Below, in pieces: positions 55,628 through 64,000 of a stretch of 64,000 nucleotides of DNA. The stretch spans positions 1 to 64,000 of the forward strand of contig CBDURE010000002.1 of assembly GCA_965369605.1 (NCBI GenBank), given 5' to 3'. Position 1 is the first letter of the stretch. Each line of letters opens with the position of its first letter. Source of the DNA: JAGGVT01 sp965369605. Lineage in GTDB: Bacteria; JAJVIF01; JAGGVT01. The notes below the pieces were generated by a model. That model was not told where the DNA came from and ran no database searches. It was given only the letters and a program-made list of their open reading frames with translations. A program made the position numbers and the translations under genes.

Positions 55628-55706
55628 ATACTTGTCCCCATTCCAACACAGGTTGTCGTTTGTTTTGACACACTTTGAATAATTATTCCTTTAACAGCCA
55701 AGTTTC

Positions 55707-55859
55707 CCGTAACCCGGTCATGCCTTTATATGAAAATGTGAATCAAACCCGACAATCCTCGCAGGCATGCCGGGGTCCCGCGTATCTAGCCACCTCCCCG
55801 GAATGCCTACGAACATTGTATAATGAATTCACTCTTTTAATAAAGGCATTCCAGGTTAC
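55707..55859. repeat. Nested palindromic element, copy 2
   Basis: Same orientation and layout as 52062-52218: outer arms CCGTAACCC and GGTTAC, then ATGCCTTTAT and ATAAAGGCAT, then an inner GGCATGCCGGGG with CCCCGGAATGCC. The arms contain more mismatches than copy 1. A TTTTTCAACGG follows, matching the outermost arm of copy 1. The two copies bracket the ABC transporter and pyrC operon. The rest of 55628-56051 shows no gene. Confidence 0.8.
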
Positions 55860-56051
55860 ATTAAAACCTATCCCTTTTTCAACGGCGCATAAAAAATAAT
55901 CTTCCCCCAAAAAAAATCATGGCAAGAAAATTGAATGTATTTTTAACGATTACTTTAATAAATCGCTCAAGTGCATTAATATAAAATTCTATTGGATTTG
56001 CTCAGCAGTGCAAATAATTCATCAGACTCTTTGAGGGCGAGGTAAATCAGG

Positions 56052-59000
56052 ATGTCATTCCCCAAATTTATTAAGATTGCGCTTACGTGCATCGCGGCAG
56101 GCTGCATTATTACTTCCCTTGTTACATGCAAGGAAAAACCATTGACTATTGGCAGCTTCAGCTCAACCGCAGTAACAATCGCATCCGTATTCCCAACGGG
56201 CGAGGTTTCTGTAACAGCGAATATCACAATTGATTTTACGCACAATATGGTGCCGGAGGATCAGGTCGGGATTGAACTGCAGAACGATACGATTACTTTC
56301 ACGCCTGAGATTATTGGGAAGTGCAGATGGGTCACGCCGAATAAACTTCGATTTCACCCGAAAGATCCCCTTGCGCCGGCGACAGGCTACGATGCTGAGG
56401 TTTCGCCTAAATTGAAATCACTCAAAGGGCTGCCGTTGAGAGGGCAGCGTATGTTCAGTTTCTACACAACGCCGCTAAAAGTAAAGACCGCTTATGGAAA
56501 TGGGACTTTCTCAAAATCAACATCTTCGAATCTCACAACCGAATGGAAAGTTACTTTCAACCAGAAAGTCGATCCTGTCCAGTTGAAACAACATCTAAGA
56601 TTCTCTCCCGATTGGAATTTACGGCATAACCTGAAATACACTATCAGCCCTGGAACGCCCGACAAGGAGTTTACAATTACCTGCGCCTTACCGGACAAGA
56701 CGCGGTTGAAGTGCAAGCGTATAAAGGTTTTTATCTCAAAACAACTGCGCGGCATTAATGGGCCTCTTGGTTTAAAATACGATTATAAATCATGGATTGG
56801 CATTGCGGCTGACCTGGTGGTGAAACAGATAAAATCGCAGCACCTGGAGAATTTGCTCTACATCAATATCGAATTTTCCGCAAAGGTTGATCCTGAAATC
56901 GCAAAAGGATATATAACGATTGAGCCTGAAATACCTTTCAAAGTTGAATCCTACAGCCGTTACCTGAATCTCAAGGGCGATTTCAAGGCGGGTAAATGGT
57001 ATCTGGTCAAAATCAAAAGCGGACTTGCTGCCAATGGCGGCACCCGTCTTGAGAAGGATTTTGTCCAGAATGTAAAAATCGGCGACCTTAAACCCTACAT
57101 CAACTTCCAGCACGACGGAGTCTATCTGCCCGTAACGAATTCACAGCATATCGCGCTTGAAAGCGTAAACGTTGACAAGATAAACATTAAGATTGCCAAA
57201 ATCTATAAAAATAACCTTGTTCAGTTTTTGAGAAGTTCCAACCGTTATAACGACTGGTACTCAATCGGGAAAACGGGAAAAATGGTGCATACCGAAGAGA
57301 TTGAAATCGACTCGGTGAAAAACGAAACGGTAATCACTCCGATTGATGTCGGGCATTTCTTCGATGAGGGAGTACGCGGCATTTTTCAGGTTACCGCAAG
57401 GTCAGATAAGGAATACTGGGTTCGGAAGACGAACATTGCCATGATTACCGACATCGGCATCGTTGCGAGCCTCGCTGATGATGACCTTTTTGTGTGGGTC
57501 AATTCGCTTTCAACTCTGGCGCCAATTAAGAACGCTGAAATAACGCTCTACAGCAACAACAACCAGGTGATAGCATCCGGTCGCACCAATAATAAAGGCG
57601 CATTGTTGATTAAAAATCTTGAATCGCTGAAGGAAGAAGAAGAGTATTACCCGTTTCTTATTACAGCCTCATATCGCGATGATTTCTCGTTTATGCGCTT
57701 TGAATCCTGCCGTTTGCCGCTTGTGTCCCACGATATCGGCGGACGGCCTCTGCTGGCAAAAGGATACGAGGCTTTTCTATTTGCTGACCGTGATATTTTC
57801 CGCCCAAATGACAAAGCGCATATCGCGGCGGTGGTGCGTGGCGTGAATGTCAGCAATCCTGAATCATTCCCCGTGAAACTGAATATCATTGACCCAAGAA
57901 ATAAATCATTCGATGTCATTCTCAAAACCCTCGATAAAAGCGGCATGCTCGATTTTGAAGTAATCATTCCCGATTACGCCATGACAGGAAACTATATCGC
58001 CTCGCTTTTAATCGCGGATGAGGAGATCGGCAGGATGGAATTCTTTGTCGAGGATTTCATCCCGGATAAATCAAAAGTTGTAATTCAAACGGACAAGGAA
58101 TCGTACCGTACGGGAGAGACGATCAAAATTAATGTTGCGGGAAATTACCTGTTCGGCCCTCCCGCCGCTAACCAGAGAGTCCAATGCAAGCTGCTTGTTA
58201 AATCATATCCGTTCAGTTGCTTAAAATTCGCGGATTACACATTTGGAGATGCTGACAGAAAATTTGAGGAAATTGAAATCGAACTCGGCGACGGGATACT
58301 GGATGAGAACGGTAAATACACATTTGAAGGCGAAATCCCGGACAATATCTCTCCGGCATCAACTCTCAAATGCACAATCGCTGTAACCTTGAATGAAGAG
58401 GGCGGACGGGCTGTTAGCGCGTACACCGATGTTACTGTCCATCCCTGGCCTTTCTATATTGGATTGAGGCCGAAGTCTGACGATTACGCTGAAATCGGGA
58501 AAACTTACGATATCAACTTTGTGTATGTTAATCCTGACTGCACAGATAAAGAACCTGAAATCCTGGAAGCGAAAATCTACAGGGTCGTTTACAACACAAC
58601 TCGCAGCCGTTACGGTTACGGCTACAGCAGATACACATCCGAAAGAAGCGATGAACTCCTGCACACAATCGAAATAGATCCCGCAACAACGAAAACAATC
58701 AGTTTCAAACCTGAGAAGTACGGCAGATATAAAATCCTTTTGGGCACGCCCGACGGCGGCACATCGAGCGCGATTATGTTTTACGCGTCCGGCTGGGGAT
58801 ACGCTCCGTGGTCGATGGAGAATCCCGGAAGGATTGAAATCGAAGTTGAAAAAGAGATTTATAAATCAGGCGACAAAGCGAAACTCCTTGTTAAATCCCC
58901 ATTCCCGGGCAAACTTTTGCTGCTCGTCCAGCGTGAAAAGGTTTTTGATTACAGGATTGTCAATATGCCTGAAAACACGGCTACAATCACCATCCCGGTC

Positions 59001-61442
59001 AGATCGGAATACCTGCCCAATGTCTATGTTTCAGCTACGGTTATCAAATCGCTCGATGAATATGATGGCGAATCGCCCATGAGGGCATTTGGAATCACGC
59101 CGCTGATGGTGAATGCATCCGGCAGAAAACTGGGCATTGAGATTTCATCGCCGGAGGAAATCCGTCCCGGCAAAAAACTGAATTTGAATGTAAAAGTAAA
59201 TAACAGCAAAGGGGTGTCTCATATTGCAATTGCCGCTGTCGATGAGGGAATCCTGCAGCTTACGGGCTATCCAACACCGGACCCCTTTGAATTCTTCTAT
59301 GGCAAAAAGCGCCTGAGCGCCGAGTATTTCGATATCTTCTCATTCGTGTTTCCCGAACTCGACAAGTTCAAAACCCAACCCGCCGGTGATGGCTATGATG
59401 AACAAAGAAAGAAGCATCTAACCCCTGTTGGAATCAAGCGTGTCGAGCCAATATCTCTCTGGTCGGGAATTGTTAAAACCGATTCCAAAGGCAACGCGAA
59501 AGTGAGTTTTGACATTCCCGAGTTCCAGGGACAGCTTCGAATCATGGCTGTCGCGGTTAATTCCTCACGTGTGGGAAATATGGAGAAAGATATTTTTGTT
59601 CGCGACAAGCTGATTCTCAAACCGACACTGCCCAGGTTCATTTCATCGCTGGATGATTTCATCCTGCCGGTCATGGTTTTCAATAACACCACCAAAGATG
59701 GCGATTTCGAGGTGAAACTCGATATCGACGGCGATGTGTCTATTTTAAATAACAGCGCGCAAAGCGTGCAAATCGCGGATGGTGAATCAAAAGCGATCAG
59801 TTACAGGTTGAAAGTTGGAAATTCAATAGGGAAGGCATCCTTCACAATCTCAGCGTCAGGAGCGGATGAAACCACCAAAACGACAATCAACGTACCGATT
59901 AGGCCGTCATCGCCGGTAATCACGAAAACGGGAAGCGCCGCCATTACCGAATCCGAACCGTTGGAAATCGACCTGCCGGGCGGATTCCTCGAAAGCACAC
60001 AAAACGCGAAACTGATTATCTCATCGTTCCCGCAGGTTCAATTCACAGCAAGTTTGCAATATCTTCTCAAATATCCGCATGGATGCCTTGAACAGACAAC
60101 ATCGCGAGTCTTTCCACTTTTGTATTTCGATGAGATTGCCAGAAACGCTGAGCCAGAGCTTTTCGAGAAAAACAGCGCGTGGTTTTTTGTCGAGAAAGGA
60201 ATCAACAAGATAATCACAAAGCAGCGCTATGACGGCTCATTTACATACTGGTCCCGAGGAAATCGCGTTTGCACATGGAGTTCAATCTATGCCACGCACT
60301 TTCTGGTCGAGGCGAGAATAGCCGGATATCACATTCCGGACGGCGTATATGATGACATGCTCAAATATCTTAAAAATTATGTAAAGGAGCCTTTGGACCA
60401 GGATTATCTTTGGCAAAGGCAGATTTACGCGTGCTATGTTCTCTCTATTGCCGGCATGCCTCCCAAATCCAGCATCGATTATTTCAAGGAGAACAAACTT
60501 AAAAGTATGCCGCTGTCATCACAGTACCAGCTTGCCCAGTGCTACATAATAGCCGGCGATGAAAAAACCGCAAAGAAACTGCTACCGGACGACATCCATC
60601 CGGTAACGGTTGAGCGGGAGACAGGGCGCAACTTCAGATCATCGACACGTGAAAACGCGATTATGCTTAACGCTCTGCATGAAATATCACCGGAGCATCC
60701 GGGAATCCCCATTCTTGTTAAAGAATTAAGCGACTCTGTTAATTTTGGCAGATGGTACACAACGCAGGAAAACGCTTTCGCTCTGATAGCGATTGGCAAA
60801 GTAATGAAATCGCAGGAGGACGCGAATTACACCGGCAAGATTTTTGTCGACAGGGAAATGCATAGTGAATTCAATACAGACGGGTTGGAAATCCAAGGCA
60901 GTGAAATTGTCGGGAAGAATGTGAAAATCAGCATAAACGGGACAGGGCGATGTTATCTATACTGGCAGGCATGGGGCGTTCCCGAAAAACCGGTCTTTGA
61001 TGAGTATGACAAGGGAATCAGAGTCAAGAGAAGATATCTGGACATCGACGGCAATCCGCTTGATTACACGGCTGTTAAACGCGGCAGCCTGGTCGTTGCT
61101 GAAATAACAATGCATGCGTTGAACAAGAATCTCGATAATGTGATCATCGACGACATGCTGCCGGCTGGATTTGAAATTGAAAATCCCCGCCTTCAGTCGA
61201 GAGCGCAAATCGGCTGGGTGCAGAAAAAGAAGAAGGACTTCTATCAAGATTACATGGATATTCGTGATGACCGCCTTCTTTTATACGTATCGCTGCAAAG
61301 ATACAAACCGGCAACATTCTATTACTCGCTACGCGCGGTTACATGCGGCAATTTCGCGCTTCCGCCAATATCCGCGGAATGCATGTATGACCCGACATAC
61401 ACCAGCGTGCAATCATCGGGGACGATTACAGTTGTTGATTAG
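56052..61442 (+). CDS. Bacterial alpha-2-macroglobulin lipoprotein
   Basis: A 1796-residue periplasmic protease trap. The N-terminus is a lipoprotein signal ending in SLVTC, with Cys26. A series of beta MG domains follows, and the bait/ANA region begins near 1040 (HIAIAAVDEGILQL). The reactive thioester motif CLEQ is at 1345-1348 (HGCLEQTTSRV), followed by the alpha/alpha thioester domain and a receptor-like C-terminal domain. It covalently traps attacking proteases and works with penicillin-binding protein 1C, encoded next. GAGG lies 12 bases before the ATG. About 1800 residues is somewhat longer than the E. coli type (about 1650). Confidence 0.93.
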   Translation: MSFPKFIKIALTCIAAGCIITSLVTCKEKPLTIGSFSSTAVTIASVFPTGEVSVTANITIDFTHNMVPEDQVGIELQNDTITFTPEIIGKCRWVTPNKLRFHPKDPLAPATGYDAEVSPKLKSLKGLPLRGQRMFSFYTTPLKVKTAYGNGTFSKSTSSNLTTEWKVTFNQKVDPVQLKQHLRFSPDWNLRHNLKYTISPGTPDKEFTITCALPDKTRLKCKRIKVFISKQLRGINGPLGLKYDYKSWIGIAADLVVKQIKSQHLENLLYINIEFSAKVDPEIAKGYITIEPEIPFKVESYSRYLNLKGDFKAGKWYLVKIKSGLAANGGTRLEKDFVQNVKIGDLKPYINFQHDGVYLPVTNSQHIALESVNVDKINIKIAKIYKNNLVQFLRSSNRYNDWYSIGKTGKMVHTEEIEIDSVKNETVITPIDVGHFFDEGVRGIFQVTARSDKEYWVRKTNIAMITDIGIVASLADDDLFVWVNSLSTLAPIKNAEITLYSNNNQVIASGRTNNKGALLIKNLESLKEEEEYYPFLITASYRDDFSFMRFESCRLPLVSHDIGGRPLLAKGYEAFLFADRDIFRPNDKAHIAAVVRGVNVSNPESFPVKLNIIDPRNKSFDVILKTLDKSGMLDFEVIIPDYAMTGNYIASLLIADEEIGRMEFFVEDFIPDKSKVVIQTDKESYRTGETIKINVAGNYLFGPPAANQRVQCKLLVKSYPFSCLKFADYTFGDADRKFEEIEIELGDGILDENGKYTFEGEIPDNISPASTLKCTIAVTLNEEGGRAVSAYTDVTVHPWPFYIGLRPKSDDYAEIGKTYDINFVYVNPDCTDKEPEILEAKIYRVVYNTTRSRYGYGYSRYTSERSDELLHTIEIDPATTKTISFKPEKYGRYKILLGTPDGGTSSAIMFYASGWGYAPWSMENPGRIEIEVEKEIYKSGDKAKLLVKSPFPGKLLLLVQREKVFDYRIVNMPENTATITIPVRSEYLPNVYVSATVIKSLDEYDGESPMRAFGITPLMVNASGRKLGIEISSPEEIRPGKKLNLNVKVNNSKGVSHIAIAAVDEGILQLTGYPTPDPFEFFYGKKRLSAEYFDIFSFVFPELDKFKTQPAGDGYDEQRKKHLTPVGIKRVEPISLWSGIVKTDSKGNAKVSFDIPEFQGQLRIMAVAVNSSRVGNMEKDIFVRDKLILKPTLPRFISSLDDFILPVMVFNNTTKDGDFEVKLDIDGDVSILNNSAQSVQIADGESKAISYRLKVGNSIGKASFTISASGADETTKTTINVPIRPSSPVITKTGSAAITESEPLEIDLPGGFLESTQNAKLIISSFPQVQFTASLQYLLKYPHGCLEQTTSRVFPLLYFDEIARNAEPELFEKNSAWFFVEKGINKIITKQRYDGSFTYWSRGNRVCTWSSIYATHFLVEARIAGYHIPDGVYDDMLKYLKNYVKEPLDQDYLWQRQIYACYVLSIAGMPPKSSIDYFKENKLKSMPLSSQYQLAQCYIIAGDEKTAKKLLPDDIHPVTVERETGRNFRSSTRENAIMLNALHEISPEHPGIPILVKELSDSVNFGRWYTTQENAFALIAIGKVMKSQEDANYTGKIFVDREMHSEFNTDGLEIQGSEIVGKNVKISINGTGRCYLYWQAWGVPEKPVFDEYDKGIRVKRRYLDIDGNPLDYTAVKRGSLVVAEITMHALNKNLDNVIIDDMLPAGFEIENPRLQSRAQIGWVQKKKKDFYQDYMDIRDDRLLLYVSLQRYKPATFYYSLRAVTCGNFALPPISAECMYDPTYTSVQSSGTITVVD

Positions 61443-61522
61443 TGCGATTAACAGAATGTCCGATTAACAGGATGTCCGAGCCCCGAACGTAAGTGAGGGA
61501 TAGGCGCCAATTTGATTCAAAA

Positions 61523-61632
61523 TGCCGGGTGCCGCCCATAAAGCCCTCCGGGCTTTATGGGTGAAATGTTACGAAGTTACGCGTTTCACCCACAAATCAC
61601 AAAAAGACGTGATGTGTGGGCGGCACCCGGCA
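61523..61632. repeat. Cloverleaf-like palindromic element
   Basis: A 16-bp perfect closing stem (TGCCGGGTGCCGCCCA at 61523-61538 with its complement at 61617-61632) encloses three further stems: CCCATAAAGCCC/GGGCTTTATGGG at 61535-61561, GGGTGAAA/TTTCACCC at 61559-61591, and CCCACAAATCAC/GTGATGTGTGGG at 61589-61620. It lies 80 bp after the alpha-2-macroglobulin stop and would fold strongly in RNA or DNA. It may be a structured RNA, an mRNA stabiliser or a mobile palindromic unit. Confidence 0.85.
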
Positions 61633-61653
61633 GAATGTCCGCCCCCACCCCAG

Positions 61654-61777
61654 CCCTCCCCGCGAGCGGGGAGGGAGAAAATAGTATCTATTGTTCGTGG
61701 GTGTATATATTGCACATGTGATTTACAACAAAAAAACAACATTTCCTCCCGCTCGCGGGGGGATTAAGGGGGGGAGG
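61654..61777. repeat. GC-rich palindromic repeats upstream of pbpC
   Basis: CCCTCCCCGC and GCGGGGAGGG form a perfect 10-bp stem at 61654-61675. At 61745-61777 a second unit shares a 22-base motif, in opposite orientation, with 52015-52038 (CTTAATCCCCCCGCGAGCGG as seen there). Its last bases, GGGGAGG, stand directly before the pbpC ATG and act as its ribosome binding site. Confidence 0.75.
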
Positions 61778-61779
61778 CA

Positions 61780-64000
61780 ATGAATCTGTTAAAAAAACAT
61801 AACGAAACCCCTCTTCATCAACGGCTACAGCGACTCATCATCGCATTATTCCTGCTGCCGCTAATATCGTTCTTGATTCTCAATCTGCTATATCCGCTTC
61901 CAACCGGCAAACTCACACGCGATTCATCCACCGCTGTCTATGCGAAAAACGGTGAACTTCTAAGTTTGTACCTGTCCGATGATGACTTCTGGCGCATCAG
62001 GACTGAGATTGATGACATTCCCCAGTTTATGCAAAAAGCGTTAATCGAGTATGAGGACAAATGGTTTTATTATCATCCCGGAGTCAATCCGGTATCGCTG
62101 GCAAGGGCGTTTGCTGCAAATATAAAATCCGGCAGAAAGGCATGCGGCGGCTCGACTGTAACAATGCAGATCGCGCGAATGATGAAGCCGAAACCGCGGA
62201 CATACAAATCCAAACTGATTGAAATATTCCGGGCATTTCAAATTGAATCGAGATACACAAAAAAAGAAATACTTGCAATTTATTTCAACCTGGCGCCTTA
62301 TGGCGGCAACATAGAGGGAATCGGAGCAGCGTCATATTTCTACTTTGGGAAATCATCCGCGGTGTTGAGTAAAAGCGACTCGCTGGCACTTGTCGGGCTT
62401 CCGAATTCACCTAACCGCCTTCGCCCTGATCTGCATTATGAGCGGGCTGTGCGTCATCGCGACAAAATCGCCAATCTGATCAACCAAAAAGGATTGATTT
62501 CAAACGAGGAATTGGAGGATATCATTACGGACACGATTCCAGAAAAACGATTCCCCGCGCCATCATCAGCGCCCCACTATTCAAGGCTGATAAAGCGGAA
62601 GTACTGTAATGATGCGAAAATCAAAACAACTCTCGATATGCCTGTCCAGCGAATCTGCGAGGATTTGCTTGATGAGCATTTGTCGCCGCTAATGAAACGC
62701 GGCATTTCAAACGGCGCGGTTGTTGTTATCGAAAACAAAACCCGCGCTGTTCGGGCGATGGTCGGATCGAAGGATTTTTACGATTCAATCAATTGTGGGC
62801 AGGTAAACGGCGCGACATCCCCGCGCTCCCCCGGGTCCGCGCTTAAACCGTTTGTATATGCTCTTGCTTATAATGAGGGGCTTATTTCTCCGAGGACAAT
62901 GTTGTCCGATGTGCCGATCAATTATTCAGGTTATACGCCGTCAAACTACAGTGATAATCACCTGGGCAGCGTTTCAGCAGAGGATGCGTTGAAGTTTTCA
63001 TTAAATATTCCCGTAATCAATCTTCATTCCAAACTCGAAAACAGATTCTACAACCTGTTGAAATCAGGCGGAATCACGACCCTGGCAAAACCGTACGAGC
63101 ATTACGGACTGCCCCTTGCGCTTGGCGCGGGTGAGGTTACACTTCTGGAACTGGCAAATTTGTATTCAACTCTGGCAAGTGATGGGAACTATCGGCCATA
63201 CAGGCTTGTTGAATCTCAAATGCAAGACGACTCAAAGCCGCTATTTTCAGATGCCGCATCATATATCATTACTGAAATACTGGCTGATATCAGGCGCCCT
63301 GACCTTCCCGACTGCTGGGAATCATCGGTTAATCGCCCCAAAATCGCGTGGAAAACCGGGACATCCTACGGCAACCGCGACGCTTGGAGCATCGGTTATA
63401 ATCCCGAATACACAATCGGAGTCTGGATTGGGAATTTCTCAGCAAGGGAATCTGATAACCTTGTCGGCGCTGAGGTCGCGGCGCCATTGCTGTTCGATAT
63501 TTTTAATTCACTTAACGTTTCATCATCATGGTTTGCCAAGCCGGAATCCACAGGCACACGCAAAGTCTGCTCAGTCAGCGGAATGCCAGTGAACGATTTC
63601 TGCCCACATTCAGTAACAGAGATGTATATCCCGGGAATCTCGCCATCAGTTAAATGCAACATGCACAAGAGATTTTATATCGATGATGAAACCGGCATGA
63701 GGCTGACGATGGCAAATCGGCATGAACACAAGCATTCACAAAAGGTTTATGAAATCCTGCCGCAGAAAATAGCATCATGGCGAAAACAGATGGGATATCC
63801 CGTCGATGAAATCCCACCTCTGCTGCAGGATTCCTCATTCCATTCAAGCGAAAGCAATCCCGTGATTCTCTCTCCACAAAACACGTCATCTTTCGTGCTG
63901 CAGAAGTACGTTCCGGTGGAGCATCAGCGAATTCTTCTGAAGGCATCGGTTTCAAACACCATTAAGCAATTGTTCTGGTTTGTGGATGGCGAGCTTTTAA
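61780..64000 (+). CDS. pbpC: Penicillin-binding protein 1C (cut by the window end)
   Basis: The first 740 codons of a bifunctional peptidoglycan synthase. A membrane helix (LIIALFLLPLISFLILNLL) precedes a glycosyltransferase domain (EDKWFYYHPGVNPVS, GGSTVTMQIAR) and a transpeptidase domain with SxxK (SPGSALKPF), SxN (FSLNIPV) and KTG (AWKTGTSYG). The C-terminal PBP1C-type domain has begun and the stop lies beyond 64000. GGGGAGG precedes the ATG. It follows the alpha-2-macroglobulin gene, as in E. coli yfhM-pbpC, where the two proteins defend the wall together. Confidence 0.95.
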   Translation, partial: MNLLKKHNETPLHQRLQRLIIALFLLPLISFLILNLLYPLPTGKLTRDSSTAVYAKNGELLSLYLSDDDFWRIRTEIDDIPQFMQKALIEYEDKWFYYHPGVNPVSLARAFAANIKSGRKACGGSTVTMQIARMMKPKPRTYKSKLIEIFRAFQIESRYTKKEILAIYFNLAPYGGNIEGIGAASYFYFGKSSAVLSKSDSLALVGLPNSPNRLRPDLHYERAVRHRDKIANLINQKGLISNEELEDIITDTIPEKRFPAPSSAPHYSRLIKRKYCNDAKIKTTLDMPVQRICEDLLDEHLSPLMKRGISNGAVVVIENKTRAVRAMVGSKDFYDSINCGQVNGATSPRSPGSALKPFVYALAYNEGLISPRTMLSDVPINYSGYTPSNYSDNHLGSVSAEDALKFSLNIPVINLHSKLENRFYNLLKSGGITTLAKPYEHYGLPLALGAGEVTLLELANLYSTLASDGNYRPYRLVESQMQDDSKPLFSDAASYIITEILADIRRPDLPDCWESSVNRPKIAWKTGTSYGNRDAWSIGYNPEYTIGVWIGNFSARESDNLVGAEVAAPLLFDIFNSLNVSSSWFAKPESTGTRKVCSVSGMPVNDFCPHSVTEMYIPGISPSVKCNMHKRFYIDDETGMRLTMANRHEHKHSQKVYEILPQKIASWRKQMGYPVDEIPPLLQDSSFHSSESNPVILSPQNTSSFVLQKYVPVEHQRILLKASVSNTIKQLFWFVDGELL

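Noticed and set aside
61523..61632. tRNA-like cloverleaf
   Set aside because: Stem lengths, loops and the absence of TTCGA-type T-loop and acceptor CCA features do not fit a tRNA.
1..64000. CRISPR arrays, tRNA or rRNA genes
   Set aside because: No regularly spaced identical repeats and no tRNA or rRNA signature was seen on either strand.

Overview
The window reads as a piece of an uncultured, probably diderm bacterium: lipoprotein signal peptides, an alpha-2-macroglobulin/pbpC pair and ordinary Shine-Dalgarno sites are present. I could not assign a phylum from sequence alone. It falls into two halves that meet near 44.14 kb. The left part (1-44.1 kb) is AT-richer accessory DNA. The right part (44.2-64 kb) is richer in GC and looks like chromosomal backbone. 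A 55-bp sequence at the very start of the window recurs as a perfect inverted copy at 44138-44192, at the junction.

Left half, region by region. (a) 0.3-1.9 kb: a broken small membrane-protein gene and an IS3-family insertion sequence whose orfA is disrupted. (b) 2.05-16.5 kb: thirteen tightly coupled minus-strand genes forming a biosynthetic cluster I cannot match to a known product. It has an acyl carrier protein (ACP), an AMP-forming ligase, a class III PLP decarboxylase resembling the ACP-tethered amino-acid decarboxylase of butirosin (BtrK), two BtrH-like papain-fold acyltransferases, a KAS III-like enzyme plus a probable cysteine-less relative, a NadE-like ATP pyrophosphatase, an SbnA/CysK-like PLP enzyme, two radical SAM enzymes, a methyltransferase and a short UvrA-like ATPase that probably gives self-resistance. 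The logic suggests that an amino acid is loaded on the ACP, decarboxylated, extended or condensed, passed to an amine and tailored, giving a DNA-active product. (c) 16.8-17.0 kb: a remnant of a Vsr mismatch endonuclease, below normal ORF size. (d) 17.9-30.4 kb: one probable minus-strand operon joining a replication-relaxation-type gene, a zinc-ribbon protein, a PHP-plus-ATPase protein of TrlF type, hsdM, hsdS, an XRE/ImmA protease gene, a DUF4411 PIN-like gene and hsdR. (e) 30.4-39.1 kb: three large lipoprotein genes, bracketed by an 80%-identical imperfect direct repeat of about 82 bp. (f) 39.2-44.0 kb: small mobile-element genes (a DUF2958 protein and two unknowns), a secreted protein with a strong terminator, a membrane-anchored transglutaminase-like protein and a VirD4/TraD-like coupling ATPase. 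The relaxation gene, coupling ATPase and small genes suggest a degenerate or partial integrative element carrying the defence operon and cargo.

Right half: endonuclease III, a solitary N6-adenine methylase with a specificity domain, a 1261-residue protein with three kinase-like domains (two catalytically dead by motif), a dead PP2C-like domain and TPRs, then a translationally coupled ABC-2 exporter plus dihydroorotase operon, then an alpha-2-macroglobulin lipoprotein followed by penicillin-binding protein 1C, cut by the window end. Several elaborate palindromic repeat elements sit in the intergenic spaces here, one of them supplying the ribosome binding site of pbpC.
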